A stretch of DNA of 64,000 bases, taken from assembly GCF_019084045.1 (NCBI RefSeq), contig NZ_JAHRED010000002.1, positions 248,001 through 312,000 of the forward strand. The letters run 5' to 3'. Under the pieces are notes generated by a model. That model did not search any database and was not told the DNA's origin. It saw nothing but the letters and a program-made list of their open reading frames with translations. The position numbers and the translations under genes were made by a program. This DNA comes from Paeniglutamicibacter quisquiliarum. Its GTDB lineage: Bacteria > Actinomycetota > Actinomycetes > Actinomycetales > Micrococcaceae. Every line of letters starts with the position of its first letter. The stretch's first letter is position 1. Of this stretch, positions 50,782 to 61,736 are shown in pieces.

Positions 50782-52626
50782 GTGTCACCCATGGCCCGCA
50801 CCGCACCGGTGCCTGCCGCGACTGATCCGGCGATCATCAGAAACTTCTGCATCATCGCCCACATCGACCACGGCAAGTCGACCCTGGCCGACCGGATGTT
50901 GCAGCTCACCGGAGTCGTCTCCCAGCGCGATATGAAGGCCCAGTACCTGGACCGGATGGACATCGAGCGCGAGCGCGGAATCACCATCAAGTCCCAGGCC
51001 GTCCGCATGCCGTGGGAGGTCGACGGGCAGTCCTACGCGCTGAACATGATCGACACCCCCGGGCACGTCGACTTCACCTATGAGGTCTCGCGTTCGCTGG
51101 CCGCCTGCGAGGGCGCCATCCTGCTGGTTGACGCCGCCCAGGGCATCGAGGCCCAGACGCTGGCTAACCTCTACCTGGCCATGGAGAATGACATGACGAT
51201 CATTCCCGTGCTCAACAAGATCGACCTTCCGGCAGCGCAGCCCGAAAAGTACGCCGCCGAGATCTCCAAGCTCATCGGCTGCGACCCGGAGGACATCCTG
51301 CAGGTCTCGGGCAAGACCGGCATGGGCGTCGAAGCGCTGCTGGACAAGGTCGTCCGCGACCTGCCGGCACCGGTCGGCGATCCGAACGCCCCGGCCCGGG
51401 CCATGATCTTCGACTCTGTCTACGACACCTACCGTGGCGTTGTCACCTATGTCCGGGTCGTCGACGGCAACCTCTCGCCGCGCGAAAAGGTCCAGATGAT
51501 GTCCACCGGCACCGTCTACGATCTGCTGGAAATCGGTGTTTCCTCCCCGGAGCCAAAGCCCAGCAAGGGCCTGGGCGTCGGCGAGGTGGGCTACCTGATC
51601 ACCGGCGTGAAGGACGTGCGCCAGTCAAAGGTCGGCGACACCGTCACCAACTTCGCCAAGCCGGCCGCAAAGTCCCTGGGCGGCTACCAGGACCCCAAAC
51701 CCATGGTGTTCTCGGGCCTGTATCCGATCGACGGTTCTGACTACCCGGCCCTGCGCGATGCGCTGGACAAGCTGCAGCTCAATGACGCCGCGTTGACCTA
51801 CGTCCCGGAGACCTCCGTGGCCCTGGGCTTCGGTTTCCGTGTCGGTTTCCTGGGCCTGTTGCACCTGGAAATCACCCGCGAGCGCCTCGAGGCCGAGTTC
51901 AACCTTGACTTGATCTCCACCGCACCCAACGTGGTGTACGAGGTCATGACCGACGACAAGAAGCTGCGCACCGTGACCAACCCGAGCGAGTTCCCCGACG
52001 GGAAGATCCTCGAGGTCCACGAGCCGATGGTGGCCGGCACGATCCTGGCCCCGAACGAATTCGTCGGCGCCATCATGGAACTGTGCCAGTCACGCCGTGG
52101 TGTCATGCGAGGCATGGACTACCTCTCCGAGGAACGCGTGGAGATCCGCTACTGGCTTCCGCTGGCAGAAATCGTCTTCGATTTCTTCGACGTGCTGAAG
52201 TCAAAGACCCGCGGTTACGCCTCGCTGGACTGGAAGGCCGACGGCGAGCAGGTCTCGGACCTGGTCAAGGTCGACATCCTGCTCCAGGGCGAACAGGTCG
52301 ACGCATTCAGCGCCGTCACGCACCGCGACAAGGCCTACGCCTACGGGCTCATGATGACCCAAAAGCTGCGCGAACTGATTCCGCGCCAGCAATTCGAGGT
52401 GCCGATCCAGGCAGCCATCGGTTCACGCATCATTGCCCGTGAGTCCATCCGCGCCATCCGCAAGGACGTTTTGGCCAAGTGCTACGGCGGCGACATCAGC
52501 CGCAAGCGCAAGCTGCTGGAAAAGCAGAAGGCCGGCAAGAAGCGGATGAAGATGGTCGGCCGCGTGGAGGTTCCCCAGGAGGCCTTCATCGTTGCCCTGT
52601 CATCCGACGAGCCCAAGAAGAAGTAG
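50782..52626 (+). CDS. lepA: Elongation factor 4 (LepA)
   Basis: A ribosome-binding GTPase that back-translocates or aids 30S biogenesis. 614 residues with the P-loop [14 protein letters not shown] near residue 25, the switch [21 protein letters not shown], and the LepA-specific C-terminal domain ending in a basic [20 protein letters not shown]-type tail. The GTG at 50782 has GAGG eight bases upstream; an ATG three codons later is an alternative. The following hemW starts three bases past its stop. Confidence 0.95.
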   Translation: MSPMARTAPVPAATDPAIIRNFCIIAHIDHGKSTLADRMLQLTGVVSQRDMKAQYLDRMDIERERGITIKSQAVRMPWEVDGQSYALNMIDTPGHVDFTYEVSRSLAACEGAILLVDAAQGIEAQTLANLYLAMENDMTIIPVLNKIDLPAAQPEKYAAEISKLIGCDPEDILQVSGKTGMGVEALLDKVVRDLPAPVGDPNAPARAMIFDSVYDTYRGVVTYVRVVDGNLSPREKVQMMSTGTVYDLLEIGVSSPEPKPSKGLGVGEVGYLITGVKDVRQSKVGDTVTNFAKPAAKSLGGYQDPKPMVFSGLYPIDGSDYPALRDALDKLQLNDAALTYVPETSVALGFGFRVGFLGLLHLEITRERLEAEFNLDLISTAPNVVYEVMTDDKKLRTVTNPSEFPDGKILEVHEPMVAGTILAPNEFVGAIMELCQSRRGVMRGMDYLSEERVEIRYWLPLAEIVFDFFDVLKSKTRGYASLDWKADGEQVSDLVKVDILLQGEQVDAFSAVTHRDKAYAYGLMMTQKLRELIPRQQFEVPIQAAIGSRIIARESIRAIRKDVLAKCYGGDISRKRKLLEKQKAGKKRMKMVGRVEVPQEAFIVALSSDEPKKK

Positions 52627-52628
52627 CA

Positions 52629-53858
52629 ATGCCCTCTGCCCTGCCCCTCGGGGATCCGGCGCCCTCGGACGGGTTGCTTCCGGCAACCTGCGCCGACGGC
52701 GCCGCGGAGCGCACCTTCTCGGTGTACGTCCACATTCCGTTCTGCGCGGTGCGCTGCGGCTACTGCGACTTCAACACCTACACGGCGCACGAGCTTGGAT
52801 CGGGCTCCAGCCAGGACACCTACGCCGAGGCGGTTTCCGCGGAGATCGCCTTTGGCGCGCAGGTCCTGGAGTCCTCCGGCGTTCCCCGCCGCGAGGTTTC
52901 CACCGTCTTCTTCGGCGGGGGCACCCCCACGCTGCTGCCCGCCGGCGACCTGGTCCGGGTGCTGCGTGAAATCCGCACCCGGTGGGACCTGGCCCCCGAT
53001 GCGGAGATCACCACGGAGGCCAACCCGGACTCTGTGACCCGCGAGTCCCTGCAGGAGCTGGCGGACGGCGGGTTCACCCGCGTGTCCATCGGCATGCAGT
53101 CCGCGGTGCCGCATGTGCTGGCCACCCTTGACCGGACGCACAACCCCGAGCGCGTGGGCATGGCCGTGCAATGGGCCAGGGAGGCCGGCCTGCAGGTGAG
53201 CGTCGACCTGATCTACGGGACCCCGGGGGAGTCGATCGAGGACTGGCGCACCAGCGTGCAAACGGCGCTGTCCTACGATCCGGACCACATCTCGGCCTAT
53301 GCGCTGATCATCGAGGAGGGCACCCGGCTTGCCGGGCAGATCCGCCGCGGCGAGGTCGCCAACATCGACGACGACGACCACGCGGACAAGTACCTGATTG
53401 CCGACGAGCTCTTTGCCGCGGCCGGCTACTCATGGTACGAGGTCAGCAACTGGTCCAAGGACGAATCCACCCGCTGCCTGCACAACCTTGCCTACTGGCG
53501 CGGCGGCGACTGGTGGGGAGCGGGCCCCGGCGCGCACTCCCACGTGGGCGGTCTGCGCTGGTGGAACGTCAAGCACCCGGCCGCCTACCAGCAGCGGATC
53601 GACGCCGGCAGCTCGCCGGCCGCCGGACGGGAAACCCCCGACGCGGAGGCCCGCTACCTGGAGAAGGCCATGCTGCTGACCCGGATCGTCGACGGCATGG
53701 ACACCGCCGACCTGGAACCGGCCGGCCGCACGGCCATTGCCGGGCTGATTGCCGACGGACTGGTGGTGCCGGAGGCGGCGTTCGCCAAGAAGGTCGTGCT
53801 CACCCTGCAGGGCAGGCTGTTGGCCGATGCGGTGCTGCGGCGCCTGCTGGATTTCTAG
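52629..53858 (+). CDS. hemW: HemW-type radical SAM protein
   Basis: 409 residues of the coproporphyrinogen III oxidase-like class. VYVHIPFCAVRCGYCDFNTY near residue 31 holds the CX3CX2C cluster that binds the 4Fe-4S centre; FFGGGTPTLL and VDLIYGTPGES follow. The cysteine after CX2C that marks true HemN (CX3CX2CXC) is replaced by Phe, so it fits HemW, a heme chaperone, rather than the oxidase. It lies three bases after lepA, the conserved lepA-hemW pair. Confidence 0.92.
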   Translation: MPSALPLGDPAPSDGLLPATCADGAAERTFSVYVHIPFCAVRCGYCDFNTYTAHELGSGSSQDTYAEAVSAEIAFGAQVLESSGVPRREVSTVFFGGGTPTLLPAGDLVRVLREIRTRWDLAPDAEITTEANPDSVTRESLQELADGGFTRVSIGMQSAVPHVLATLDRTHNPERVGMAVQWAREAGLQVSVDLIYGTPGESIEDWRTSVQTALSYDPDHISAYALIIEEGTRLAGQIRRGEVANIDDDDHADKYLIADELFAAAGYSWYEVSNWSKDESTRCLHNLAYWRGGDWWGAGPGAHSHVGGLRWWNVKHPAAYQQRIDAGSSPAAGRETPDAEARYLEKAMLLTRIVDGMDTADLEPAGRTAIAGLIADGLVVPEAAFAKKVVLTLQGRLLADAVLRRLLDF

Positions 53859-53890
53859 CCCCCCAGACGGACCGCACCCATGCAAAAAGC

Positions 53891-53931
53891 AAGGCGTGGC
53901 CGGTTGCCCCGAGGGGCACCGGCCACGCCTT
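53891..53931. terminator. Bidirectional terminator between hemW and the DUF4870 gene
   Basis: AAGGCGTGGCCGGT on the left pairs with ACCGGCCACGCCTT on the right, with GCCCC/GGGGC inside. It serves the two convergent genes; TTCCTTGTGTG follows on the plus strand and GCTTTTTGC on the minus strand. Confidence 0.75.
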
Positions 53932-53956
53932 CCTTGTGTGCGTGAAGTCGGGGCTG

Positions 53957-54370
53957 CTACCGGAAGAGGCGCAGGTTCAGCCCGTAGCGGTAGGGACGGG
54001 ACTTGTTGGCGTTGATCCCGGCGCGCACGCCGCTGATGGTCAGGAAAAGCCAGATGGCCACCACCAGGATCGCGAAGAACCAGCCGATGCCGGGGATCAT
54101 CGAGAACAGGTGCAGCACGATGGCCAGCACGGTCAGCGGGAAGGTGAAATTCAGCGCTTCCTTGGACTCCTGCGCAGTGAACGGTCCGCGGGCACGGAAC
54201 ACCGCGTAGATCACCAGCGAGGGAATGCAGCCGAGGATGGCGCCGAAGTGCGCGATCATGGCCCACTGGCGGTCCTCGGAGGGCGTCAGGGGCAAGGGTG
54301 CGGCCGAGGAGCCTTCGAATCGATCCGACTGGCTATCGCCCCCGGGTGCATTTCGTGCCTCGTTTACCAC
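53957..54370 (-). CDS. DUF4870 membrane protein
   Basis: 137 residues with a polar N-terminus and three to four transmembrane helices. WAMIAHFGAILGCIPSLVIY, then FTAQESKEALNFTFPLTVLA and IPGIGWFFAILVVAIW, is the DUF4870 pattern; AQESKEALNF is its conserved centre. Function unknown. The GTG at 54370 is preferred because AAGAGGA lies eight bases upstream; the frame extends 24 codons further without support. Confidence 0.82.
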   Translation of the reverse strand: MVNEARNAPGGDSQSDRFEGSSAAPLPLTPSEDRQWAMIAHFGAILGCIPSLVIYAVFRARGPFTAQESKEALNFTFPLTVLAIVLHLFSMIPGIGWFFAILVVAIWLFLTISGVRAGINANKSRPYRYGLNLRLFR

Positions 54371-54593
54371 TGCTGATGTCCTCTTCGTTGGGTTGGGTGA
54401 ACCGTTGGCCAGTTTATCCCCAATCCGGTGCCGACGGTGCACACGAAATGCCGCGTGGCGCGGAATCGGGGCCGGAGGGCGGGATTGGCCGGGAATCCGC
54501 GCCGTCCACGAGGCCCCACCTGCCCGTTCGCGTGCGACCGGTGAGGAACCTCACGCCGCACCCGGCCGGACGGGTGCCGGGTCCGGGTGTTTT

Positions 54594-55448
54594 TCAGTGG
54601 TCCTCGGCCGTCAGGAAGTCGATGACTTCCTCGACCCGGCCCAGCAGCGAGGGTTCCAGGTCCGCATAGGACCTGACCTGGCCAAGGATCCTCTCCCAGC
54701 CCTGGGCGACGTCGATTTGCTCGGCGTGCGGCCAGCCCAGTCCCTTGAGGATGCCCGTCTTCCAGTCGGTTCCGCGCGGGACCACGGGCCACGCCTTGAT
54801 CTTCAGCACGGAGGGGCGGATGGCCTGCCACACGTCGACATAGGGGTGCCCGACGATCAGCACGTTGCCGGCGGCCCCGGGCACGCGCATGGCCTCGGCC
54901 GCGATCTTCGCTTCCTTGGTTCCCGCCAGCAGGTGGTCAACCAGGATGCCGAGCTTGCGTTGCGGGGACGGGGCGAAGGCGCGGATGGCTGCGGCAAGGT
55001 CGTCAACGCCGTGCAGCGGCTCGACCACGATGCCCTCGACGCGCAGGTCATGGCCCCAGACCTTTTCGACCAGCTGGGCATCGTGCTTGCCTTCCACCCA
55101 GATGCGGCTGGCCCGGGCGGTGCGTGCCTTCAGCTCGGTGACCATCCGCGAACCCGAGGCGCTGCGGGCGGTTCCCCGGGGGGCCGGGGGAGCGGCGGCC
55201 GGTTCGATGATTTCCACCGGCTCGCCCTCGAGCAGGAAGCCGAAGCCTGCGCGGAAGGACTTGGTGCGTCCGCGCCTGTCCTCGAGGACCAGCACGCGCA
55301 TGCCGCCGGATTTCTCGGTGCGGACCACTTCGCCGACCCACCCGCTTTCCACGTCCTCCAGCACCAGTCCGCGCGCCAGCGGGACCCTGCGCAGTGCGCG
55401 TTTCTTGGGGGCGCTGATGTCCTGGGCGCCCCAGCCGTGGTTGCTCAT
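54594..55448 (-). CDS. DUF3097 family protein
   Basis: 284 residues, a family nearly confined to actinobacteria. An N-terminal beta-rich part (residues 30-90) binds nothing known. The C-terminal half has Toprim-like signs: IWVEGKHDAQLVEKVWG near residue 117 and LGILVDHLLAGTKEAKIA near residue 166. A nucleic-acid role is inferred from that resemblance. It ends KAWPVVPRGTDWKTGILKGL and onwards, as the family does. Located between hemW and hrcA. Confidence 0.85.
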   Translation of the reverse strand: MSNHGWGAQDISAPKKRALRRVPLARGLVLEDVESGWVGEVVRTEKSGGMRVLVLEDRRGRTKSFRAGFGFLLEGEPVEIIEPAAAPPAPRGTARSASGSRMVTELKARTARASRIWVEGKHDAQLVEKVWGHDLRVEGIVVEPLHGVDDLAAAIRAFAPSPQRKLGILVDHLLAGTKEAKIAAEAMRVPGAAGNVLIVGHPYVDVWQAIRPSVLKIKAWPVVPRGTDWKTGILKGLGWPHAEQIDVAQGWERILGQVRSYADLEPSLLGRVEEVIDFLTAEDH

Positions 55449-55586
55449 CGTGTCACTTTCACCTAGTGGTCAACAGGTCCCGGACCGAGGCATGGGCCGG
55501 CGCCGATCGCCACGTCGCGGGCTTCGTGCCATGGTGCGACGAACCGGTGTGTCGAACGCGGCATCGCGGTCTGGGACCAAACCATG

Positions 55587-55615
55587 CTAACAAGCGATGT
55601 GAAACGTATTAGACT
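55587..55615 (+). promoter_or_regulatory. hrcA promoter
   Basis: CTAACA at 55587-55592 and TAGACT at 55610-55615 are 17 bases apart; the predicted start site falls inside the CIRCE element. Confidence 0.45.
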
Positions 55616-55641
55616 TGGCAGTTGAACGTGTCGAGTGCCAA
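55615..55641. promoter_or_regulatory. CIRCE operator for HrcA
   Basis: TTGGCAGTT, nine bases, then GAGTGCCAA. The known CIRCE is TTAGCACTC-N9-GAGTGCTAA; the right arm differs at one base and the arms are complementary at seven of nine positions. It overlaps the promoter, so HrcA would repress its own operon. Confidence 0.75.
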
Positions 55642-55729
55642 TGCGTGCCTCCGGACCCCGACCTTGCGCCGGGTCGAGGGCCGCACCCCGCCTCGGCCAT
55701 GGTGACCCGGCTTGTCAGGAGAGGTGAGA

Positions 55730-56743
55730 ATGACCGAACCGCGTCGGCTCGAAGTCCTTCGAGCCATCGTTGAGGACTACGTGCAGTCGCGCGAGCCGGT
55801 GGGTTCGCGCGCGCTGCTCGAACGCCACGACCTGGGTGTCTCCGCCGCCACGATCCGCAACGACATGGCATCGCTGGAGGAGGAGGGGCTCATCGTCGCC
55901 CCGCACACCTCGTCCGGGCGGATCCCGACGGAAAAGGGCTATCGGCACTTCGTCGACCAGATCGGCGACATCAAGCCGCTCTCCGGCGCCGAGCGGCGCG
56001 CCATCGCGGCGCTGCTGGAGGGTTCCCACGACGTCAACGACGTGCTGGAAAACACCGTGCGGCTGCTGGCCAGCATCACCCGCCAGGTCGCCCTGATCCA
56101 GGTCCCGCACTACTCCAACGCCACCGTGCGCCACATCGAGCTGGTCGGCCTCGGCGCCGGGCAGACCCTGGTGGTGCTCATCGCCTCCAGCGGCAAGGTC
56201 GAACAGCGCGTGATCCTGCTCCCGCCCTCGGTGGGGGAGACCGACCTGCAGCGGCTGCGCGCGGTGCTGCTCGCGGCGCTTGACGGCAAGCCGATTGCCG
56301 ATGTTGCCCGGCTGGCCCAGGTCGTCCCGGAGGCGGTCGAGCCGAGGCTGGCCCCGGCCGCCCGCGCCCTGGCCGAGGTGCTGGGCGCGCTGGCGCGCAA
56401 CAGCGCGGTGGACAGGATCCTCACCGCCGGCACTGCGAACCTGGCCAGGGCCAACATGGACTTCCCGCTGAGCATCACCCCGGTGCTGGAGGCCCTCGAG
56501 GAACAGGTGGTGCTGCTGCGCCTCTTCTCCGAACTCGAGCAGGACGCCCACGGCATTGCCGTGGGCATCGGCACCGAAAACCAATACGGGGCGCTGACCG
56601 AGGCCTCGGTGGTCGCCACCGGATACGGCCCCGGCGAGCAGGCAATGATCGGCGTGCTGGGCCCGACCCGGATGAACTATCCCACCTCGATGGCCGCGGT
56701 TCGCGCGGTCGCCCGATATCTTTCCCGAATCCTGGCCGGCTAA
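55730..56743 (+). CDS. hrcA: Heat-inducible repressor HrcA
   Basis: Represses chaperone genes by binding CIRCE; its activity depends on GroEL. 337 residues with an N-terminal winged helix ([20 protein letters not shown], then [19 protein letters not shown]) and a GAF-like C-terminal part with [15 protein letters not shown] near residue 150. The ATG at 55730 has AGGAGAGGTGA upstream. First gene of hrcA-dnaJ-rsmE. Confidence 0.95.
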   Translation: MTEPRRLEVLRAIVEDYVQSREPVGSRALLERHDLGVSAATIRNDMASLEEEGLIVAPHTSSGRIPTEKGYRHFVDQIGDIKPLSGAERRAIAALLEGSHDVNDVLENTVRLLASITRQVALIQVPHYSNATVRHIELVGLGAGQTLVVLIASSGKVEQRVILLPPSVGETDLQRLRAVLLAALDGKPIADVARLAQVVPEAVEPRLAPAARALAEVLGALARNSAVDRILTAGTANLARANMDFPLSITPVLEALEEQVVLLRLFSELEQDAHGIAVGIGTENQYGALTEASVVATGYGPGEQAMIGVLGPTRMNYPTSMAAVRAVARYLSRILAG

Positions 56744-56792
56744 TGCGGGTCGAAACACATTTTGTGAAGTACGAAAGGACACAGCGAGCACT

Positions 56793-57923
56793 GTGAGCAC
56801 CCATTACGAAGTCCTGGGCGTCGGCAAGGACGCCACCGGCGAGGAAATCAAGAAGGCCTACCGGAAACTGGCCCGCAAGCTGCACCCGGACGTGAACCCC
56901 GGGGACGACGCCTCGGAGAAGTTCAAGCTGGTCACCCGCGCCTACGAGGTGCTTTCGGATTCCGACAAGCGCGCCAACTACGACGCCACCGGCCACGAAA
57001 ACGGCACCGGCCAGACCGGCTTCGGCGGCGGCGGTGGATTCGGCGGCGGTTTCGGGGACATCTTCGAGCAGTTCTTCGGCGGCGGCGGGGCCCAGGGACC
57101 GGCCTCGCGCACCCAGCGCGGCCGCGACGCCTTGATCACCGCCACCATCGACCTGGCCGATGCCGTCGCCGGCACCGTGTACCCGCTGGAGATGGAAACG
57201 GCAGTCACCTGCCCGACCTGCGAGGGCAGCTGCTGCCGCCCGGGCACCTCCCCGGTCACCTGCACCATCTGCCGCGGCGCCGGCCAGGTGCAGCGGCCGG
57301 TCCGCTCGTTCCTGGGCCAGATGATGACGGTGGAGACCTGCGCGGCCTGCCGCGGCTTCGGCACCACCATCCCGGACCCCTGCAACGAATGCAACGGCCA
57401 GGGCCGCATCCGCGAACGCATCTCCAAGCAGCTCAAGGTCCCCGCGGGCGTCGCCAGCGGCACCCGCATCCACCTGGCCAACCAGGGCGAGGCCGGCCCC
57501 GGCGGAGGACCCAACGGCGACCTCTACGTCGAGATCGAGGTGCGCCGGCACAAGATCTTCGAACGCGACGGCGTCGACCTGCATGCCCGCATGAACGTGC
57601 CGATGACCGCCGCGGCGCTGGGCGCCGACCTGGAGCTGGAGACCTTTGACGGTACCCAGGTCATCGAGGTCGAATCCGGTGCGCAGTCGGGGGACACGGT
57701 CCGCCTTCCGGGCCTCGGCGTGCCGCGGCTGCGCGGCGGCAAGCGCGGGGACATCATCGTCCACCTGCAGGTGGAGACCCCCACCAAGGTCGATGCCGCG
57801 CAGCGCGAGCTGCTCGAGCAGCTGGCCAAGCTCCGCGGGGAGGAATTCGCCGAGGGGCGCATGGAAAACAGCGGCGGCATGTTCTCGCGGCTGCGCGGGA
57901 AGCTGGGCAACCTGGGCGCATGA
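56793..57923 (+). CDS. dnaJ: Chaperone DnaJ (DnaJ2 type)
   Basis: Hsp40 co-chaperone that stimulates DnaK. 376 residues: a J domain with [12 protein letters not shown] (HPD near residue 31), a short Gly/Phe linker ([20 protein letters not shown]), four zinc motifs, and the substrate-binding C-terminal domains. The first zinc motif reads [12 protein letters not shown], where CXXCXGXG is usual, a small variation. The start is GTG. It ends in an ATGA overlap with rsmE, as in other actinobacteria that pair hrcA with the second DnaJ. Confidence 0.94.
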   Translation: MSTHYEVLGVGKDATGEEIKKAYRKLARKLHPDVNPGDDASEKFKLVTRAYEVLSDSDKRANYDATGHENGTGQTGFGGGGGFGGGFGDIFEQFFGGGGAQGPASRTQRGRDALITATIDLADAVAGTVYPLEMETAVTCPTCEGSCCRPGTSPVTCTICRGAGQVQRPVRSFLGQMMTVETCAACRGFGTTIPDPCNECNGQGRIRERISKQLKVPAGVASGTRIHLANQGEAGPGGGPNGDLYVEIEVRRHKIFERDGVDLHARMNVPMTAAALGADLELETFDGTQVIEVESGAQSGDTVRLPGLGVPRLRGGKRGDIIVHLQVETPTKVDAAQRELLEQLAKLRGEEFAEGRMENSGGMFSRLRGKLGNLGA

Positions 57924-58723
57924 GCAACCAGTGCTTCTTCCTGGCTCCCGGTGAGCTCAAGGACGCGCGCGTGGGCGCCGGGCTGAGGCTCGAGGGCCCC
58001 GAGGGCCACCATGCGGTGACCGTCAAGCGCGTGCGCGTCGGCGAAAGCATCGACCTGGTCGACGGCACCGGGGTGCGGGCGGTCGCCGAGGTCACCGCGA
58101 CGCAGAAGGCGGCGCTGGACGCCGTCGTGCGCGAACTCGAATCCGAGGCGCTCCCGCCGCTGGCCATCACCCTGGTGCAGGCGCTGGCCAAGGGGGACAG
58201 GGACCTGCAGGCGGTGGAGTCGGCCGTCGAGCTGGGCATCGACGCGGTGCGTCCCTGGCAGTCGGACCGCGCCATCGTGCGCTGGAACGACGCGAAGGCC
58301 GCCAAGGCGCTGACCAAGTGGGAGGGCACGGTGCTCGCCGCGCTCAAGCAGTCCCGCCGCACTTTCCTGCCCGAGGTGCGCCCCATGCTCAACAGCGCCG
58401 ACCTCGCCCGGGAGATCGCCGGGCGGGTTTCCGGCCCGGACCCCGTCCTGGTCATCGTGCTGCACGAGGCCGGCACCGAGTCCCTCTCCGCGGTCGTGGC
58501 CCGGTGGCTGGACGAGAACCCCGTGCCGGCATCGGCCGTGCCCGGGAAGCGTCCGGAGATCCAGCTGGTCGTGGGGCCCGAGGGCGGGATCTCCGATGCC
58601 GAAATCCAGAAGTTCACCGCCGCCGGAGCCCAGGTGGCGCTGCTGGGAAGGCACGTGCTGCGGGCCTCCACCGCCGGCCCCGCCGCCCTGGTGCTCACCC
58701 GGCACCTGGCCGGACAGCTCTAG
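57920..58723 (+). CDS. rsmE: 16S rRNA m3U1498 methyltransferase
   Basis: 267 residues of the SPOUT class. An N-terminal PUA-like part ([20 protein letters not shown]) is followed by the knotted domain with [20 protein letters not shown] near residue 92, [17 protein letters not shown] near residue 215 and [17 protein letters not shown] near residue 239, the SAM-binding knot. Overlaps dnaJ by four bases. Confidence 0.95.
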   Translation: MSNQCFFLAPGELKDARVGAGLRLEGPEGHHAVTVKRVRVGESIDLVDGTGVRAVAEVTATQKAALDAVVRELESEALPPLAITLVQALAKGDRDLQAVESAVELGIDAVRPWQSDRAIVRWNDAKAAKALTKWEGTVLAALKQSRRTFLPEVRPMLNSADLAREIAGRVSGPDPVLVIVLHEAGTESLSAVVARWLDENPVPASAVPGKRPEIQLVVGPEGGISDAEIQKFTAAGAQVALLGRHVLRASTAGPAALVLTRHLAGQL

Positions 58724-58765
58724 GAACATTCCGCGCAATTGACGGCGCGGACGCACGGAACAAAA

Positions 58766-58813
58766 AGATCCCCCGGGAACCGGCCGGCATGCAGGCGGGT
58801 TCCCGGGGGATCT
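58766..58813. terminator. Terminator between rsmE and the GerMN lipoprotein gene
   Basis: AGATCCCCCGGGAACC at 58766-58781 pairs perfectly with GGTTCCCGGGGGATCT at 58798-58813. On the minus strand it is followed by TTTTTG, so it serves chiefly the minus-strand gene but lies between convergent ends. Confidence 0.8.
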
Positions 58814-58837
58814 GCGTTGGGAAGCGGCGCGCCAACG

Positions 58838-59767
58838 CTACTGCTTGACGGTGAAGTCCTTCGATTCGGTCCCGGCGCGCTGGCCGGTCTGCGCATCGAC
58901 GCCCCAGGCGGAGAACGAGTAGTCCCCGGGGGCCAGCACGTAGGTGAAGGAAAACTCGTTGTGGCCCAGCGCCTCGCCCCCGGTGTGAAGCGCCCCGGAG
59001 GCCACGACGGTGCCCTGGTCCCCGGATTCGGCCCGGCGGGTGATTTCCCAGAACTCCCCGCCGGAGAACATCGCGCTGACCCCGTGGAAGGTGACCTGGC
59101 CAGCCTTCTGGGTGGTGCCGAACTGCGGGTCGATGATCCACAGCGGCGCGGCCAGGCTCGCGTCGCGCGTGAAGTTGTGGTCCAGCGCAATGTGGCCGAA
59201 GGCCTCGTGCCCGGATTCCCCGTCGACAAGGATCCGCACGCTGGGTTCCAGCCCCTCGGTGAGGATCCCGGCATTGGAGGCCGCGGCCGTGGCGGTGAAC
59301 ACCAGCTGGGCAATGGACCGCTCGGCCAGGCCGGCATCGACCGCGGAGCCGAAGGCCTTGGCCGAGAGGTCCAGGGTGATGACGTTGTCCGGGCTGATTG
59401 AGGCACCCACCGCCGCACTGGGGCGCCAGGCGCTGAAGTAGCGCGGGTCGGCGGGTTTCTGCGAGAGCATGTAGCGCACCGAATCGGCGATCGGGTCCGC
59501 CGCGCCCTTGACGCGGACAAACTCGCGGTAGAGGGACACCGTCCCGTCGTTTTCCGCCAGCCAGTAGACCGGCACGTGTGCCGTGGTGTTCAGCGATTCC
59601 ATTTCCACGCTCGGCAGCGGCGCGGGCGTCTGCACGCTGGTGGCAGCCTTCGGCATGGAATATCTCTCGCCGGGCACCCCCAGCCCGCAGGCGGCAAGGG
59701 TGCCTAGCACCACCGTGAGCCCCAGCACCGCAAGGCGGGACCGGGGGGATCGACTGGAACGGAACAT
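58838..59767 (-). CDS. GerMN/Gmad2-domain lipoprotein
   Basis: 309 residues. The signal peptide ends in a lipobox (TLAAC), so the protein should be lipid-anchored outside. A GerMN domain (about 45-180) has VPVYWLAENDGTVSLYREFV and VRYMLSQKPADP. A Gmad2 immunoglobulin-like domain (about 210-305) has TFHGVSAMFSGGEFWEITRR and ALGHNEFSFTYVLAPGDYSF. These domains occur in cell-envelope proteins of Gram-positive bacteria; this organism type does not sporulate, so an envelope role is likelier. The ATG at 59767 is chosen as it gives the basic start of the signal peptide. It interrupts the rsmE-phoH order on the opposite strand. Confidence 0.83.
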   Translation of the reverse strand: MFRSSRSPRSRLAVLGLTVVLGTLAACGLGVPGERYSMPKAATSVQTPAPLPSVEMESLNTTAHVPVYWLAENDGTVSLYREFVRVKGAADPIADSVRYMLSQKPADPRYFSAWRPSAAVGASISPDNVITLDLSAKAFGSAVDAGLAERSIAQLVFTATAAASNAGILTEGLEPSVRILVDGESGHEAFGHIALDHNFTRDASLAAPLWIIDPQFGTTQKAGQVTFHGVSAMFSGGEFWEITRRAESGDQGTVVASGALHTGGEALGHNEFSFTYVLAPGDYSFSAWGVDAQTGQRAGTESKDFTVKQ

Positions 59768-60087
59768 CGGGATATAGGGACTTTCTGCAGGTAGCCGGGG
59801 GGACATGTCGGGACCGGGGTGGCGGGGGATCGCCGCCGGTCATTCCCCAGCTTGGCATAGGTTGACGAACGGTAGGGCGGGAAATCCGCGATTCGCGTGG
59901 ACTGTTGCGTGATTGATATGTACGAATGGAAGTTGTGCCCGAATCGTTGCACAACCCCGCCAGATACCTTCCGCCCATTGGTTTTGGCCGGGTGCGGGCG
60001 CCGAAACGCGGCCGCGGTTCGTCCCGGCCGCCGTGTCCCGGTACCGGTGACGCCATCCACGATAGGATTGGGAGTGTGCAGGGAACC

Positions 60088-61262
<1,175 letters not shown>

Positions 61263-61266
<4 letters not shown>

Positions 61267-61736
61267 GCGTAGAGGTCAACAACGAATCCGCGATCGCCGC
61301 GGACCTGGAGCGCGTCAGCGCGCTGGGCCGCCACATCCTGGCCGAACTCTATGTGCACCCGGAAACCGACGTCTCCATCATCCTGCTCGACGAGGAGCCG
61401 ATGAGCGCGCTGCACGTGGAATGGATGGACCTGGAGGGGCCCACCGACGTGATGAGCTTCCCGATGGACGAGCTGCGCCCCGGCGTCCCCGGCTCGCCCA
61501 CCGAGGCGGGCATGCTCGGCGACATCGTGATCTGCCCGCAGGTCGCCACCGTCCAGGCGCAGGCCGGCGGGCATTCGGTGGAGGACGAGATCCTGCTGCT
61601 GGCCACCCACGGCATGCTGCACCTGCTGGGCTTCGACCATGCCGAGCCGGAGGAGAAGGACGTCATGTTCTCCCTCCAGCGCCAGCTGCTCGAGGGCTTC
61701 CTGGGCCGCCCGGCTCCCCGGGAGACGATGGACTAG
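61263..61736 (+). CDS. ybeY: Endoribonuclease YbeY
   Basis: A metal-dependent RNase for 16S rRNA 3'-end maturation and ribosome quality control. 157 residues with the zinc site THGMLHLLGFDHAEPEE near residue 117 and PTDVMSFPMDE near residue 61. ATGA overlap with phoH and a one-base overlap with the next gene. Confidence 0.96.
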
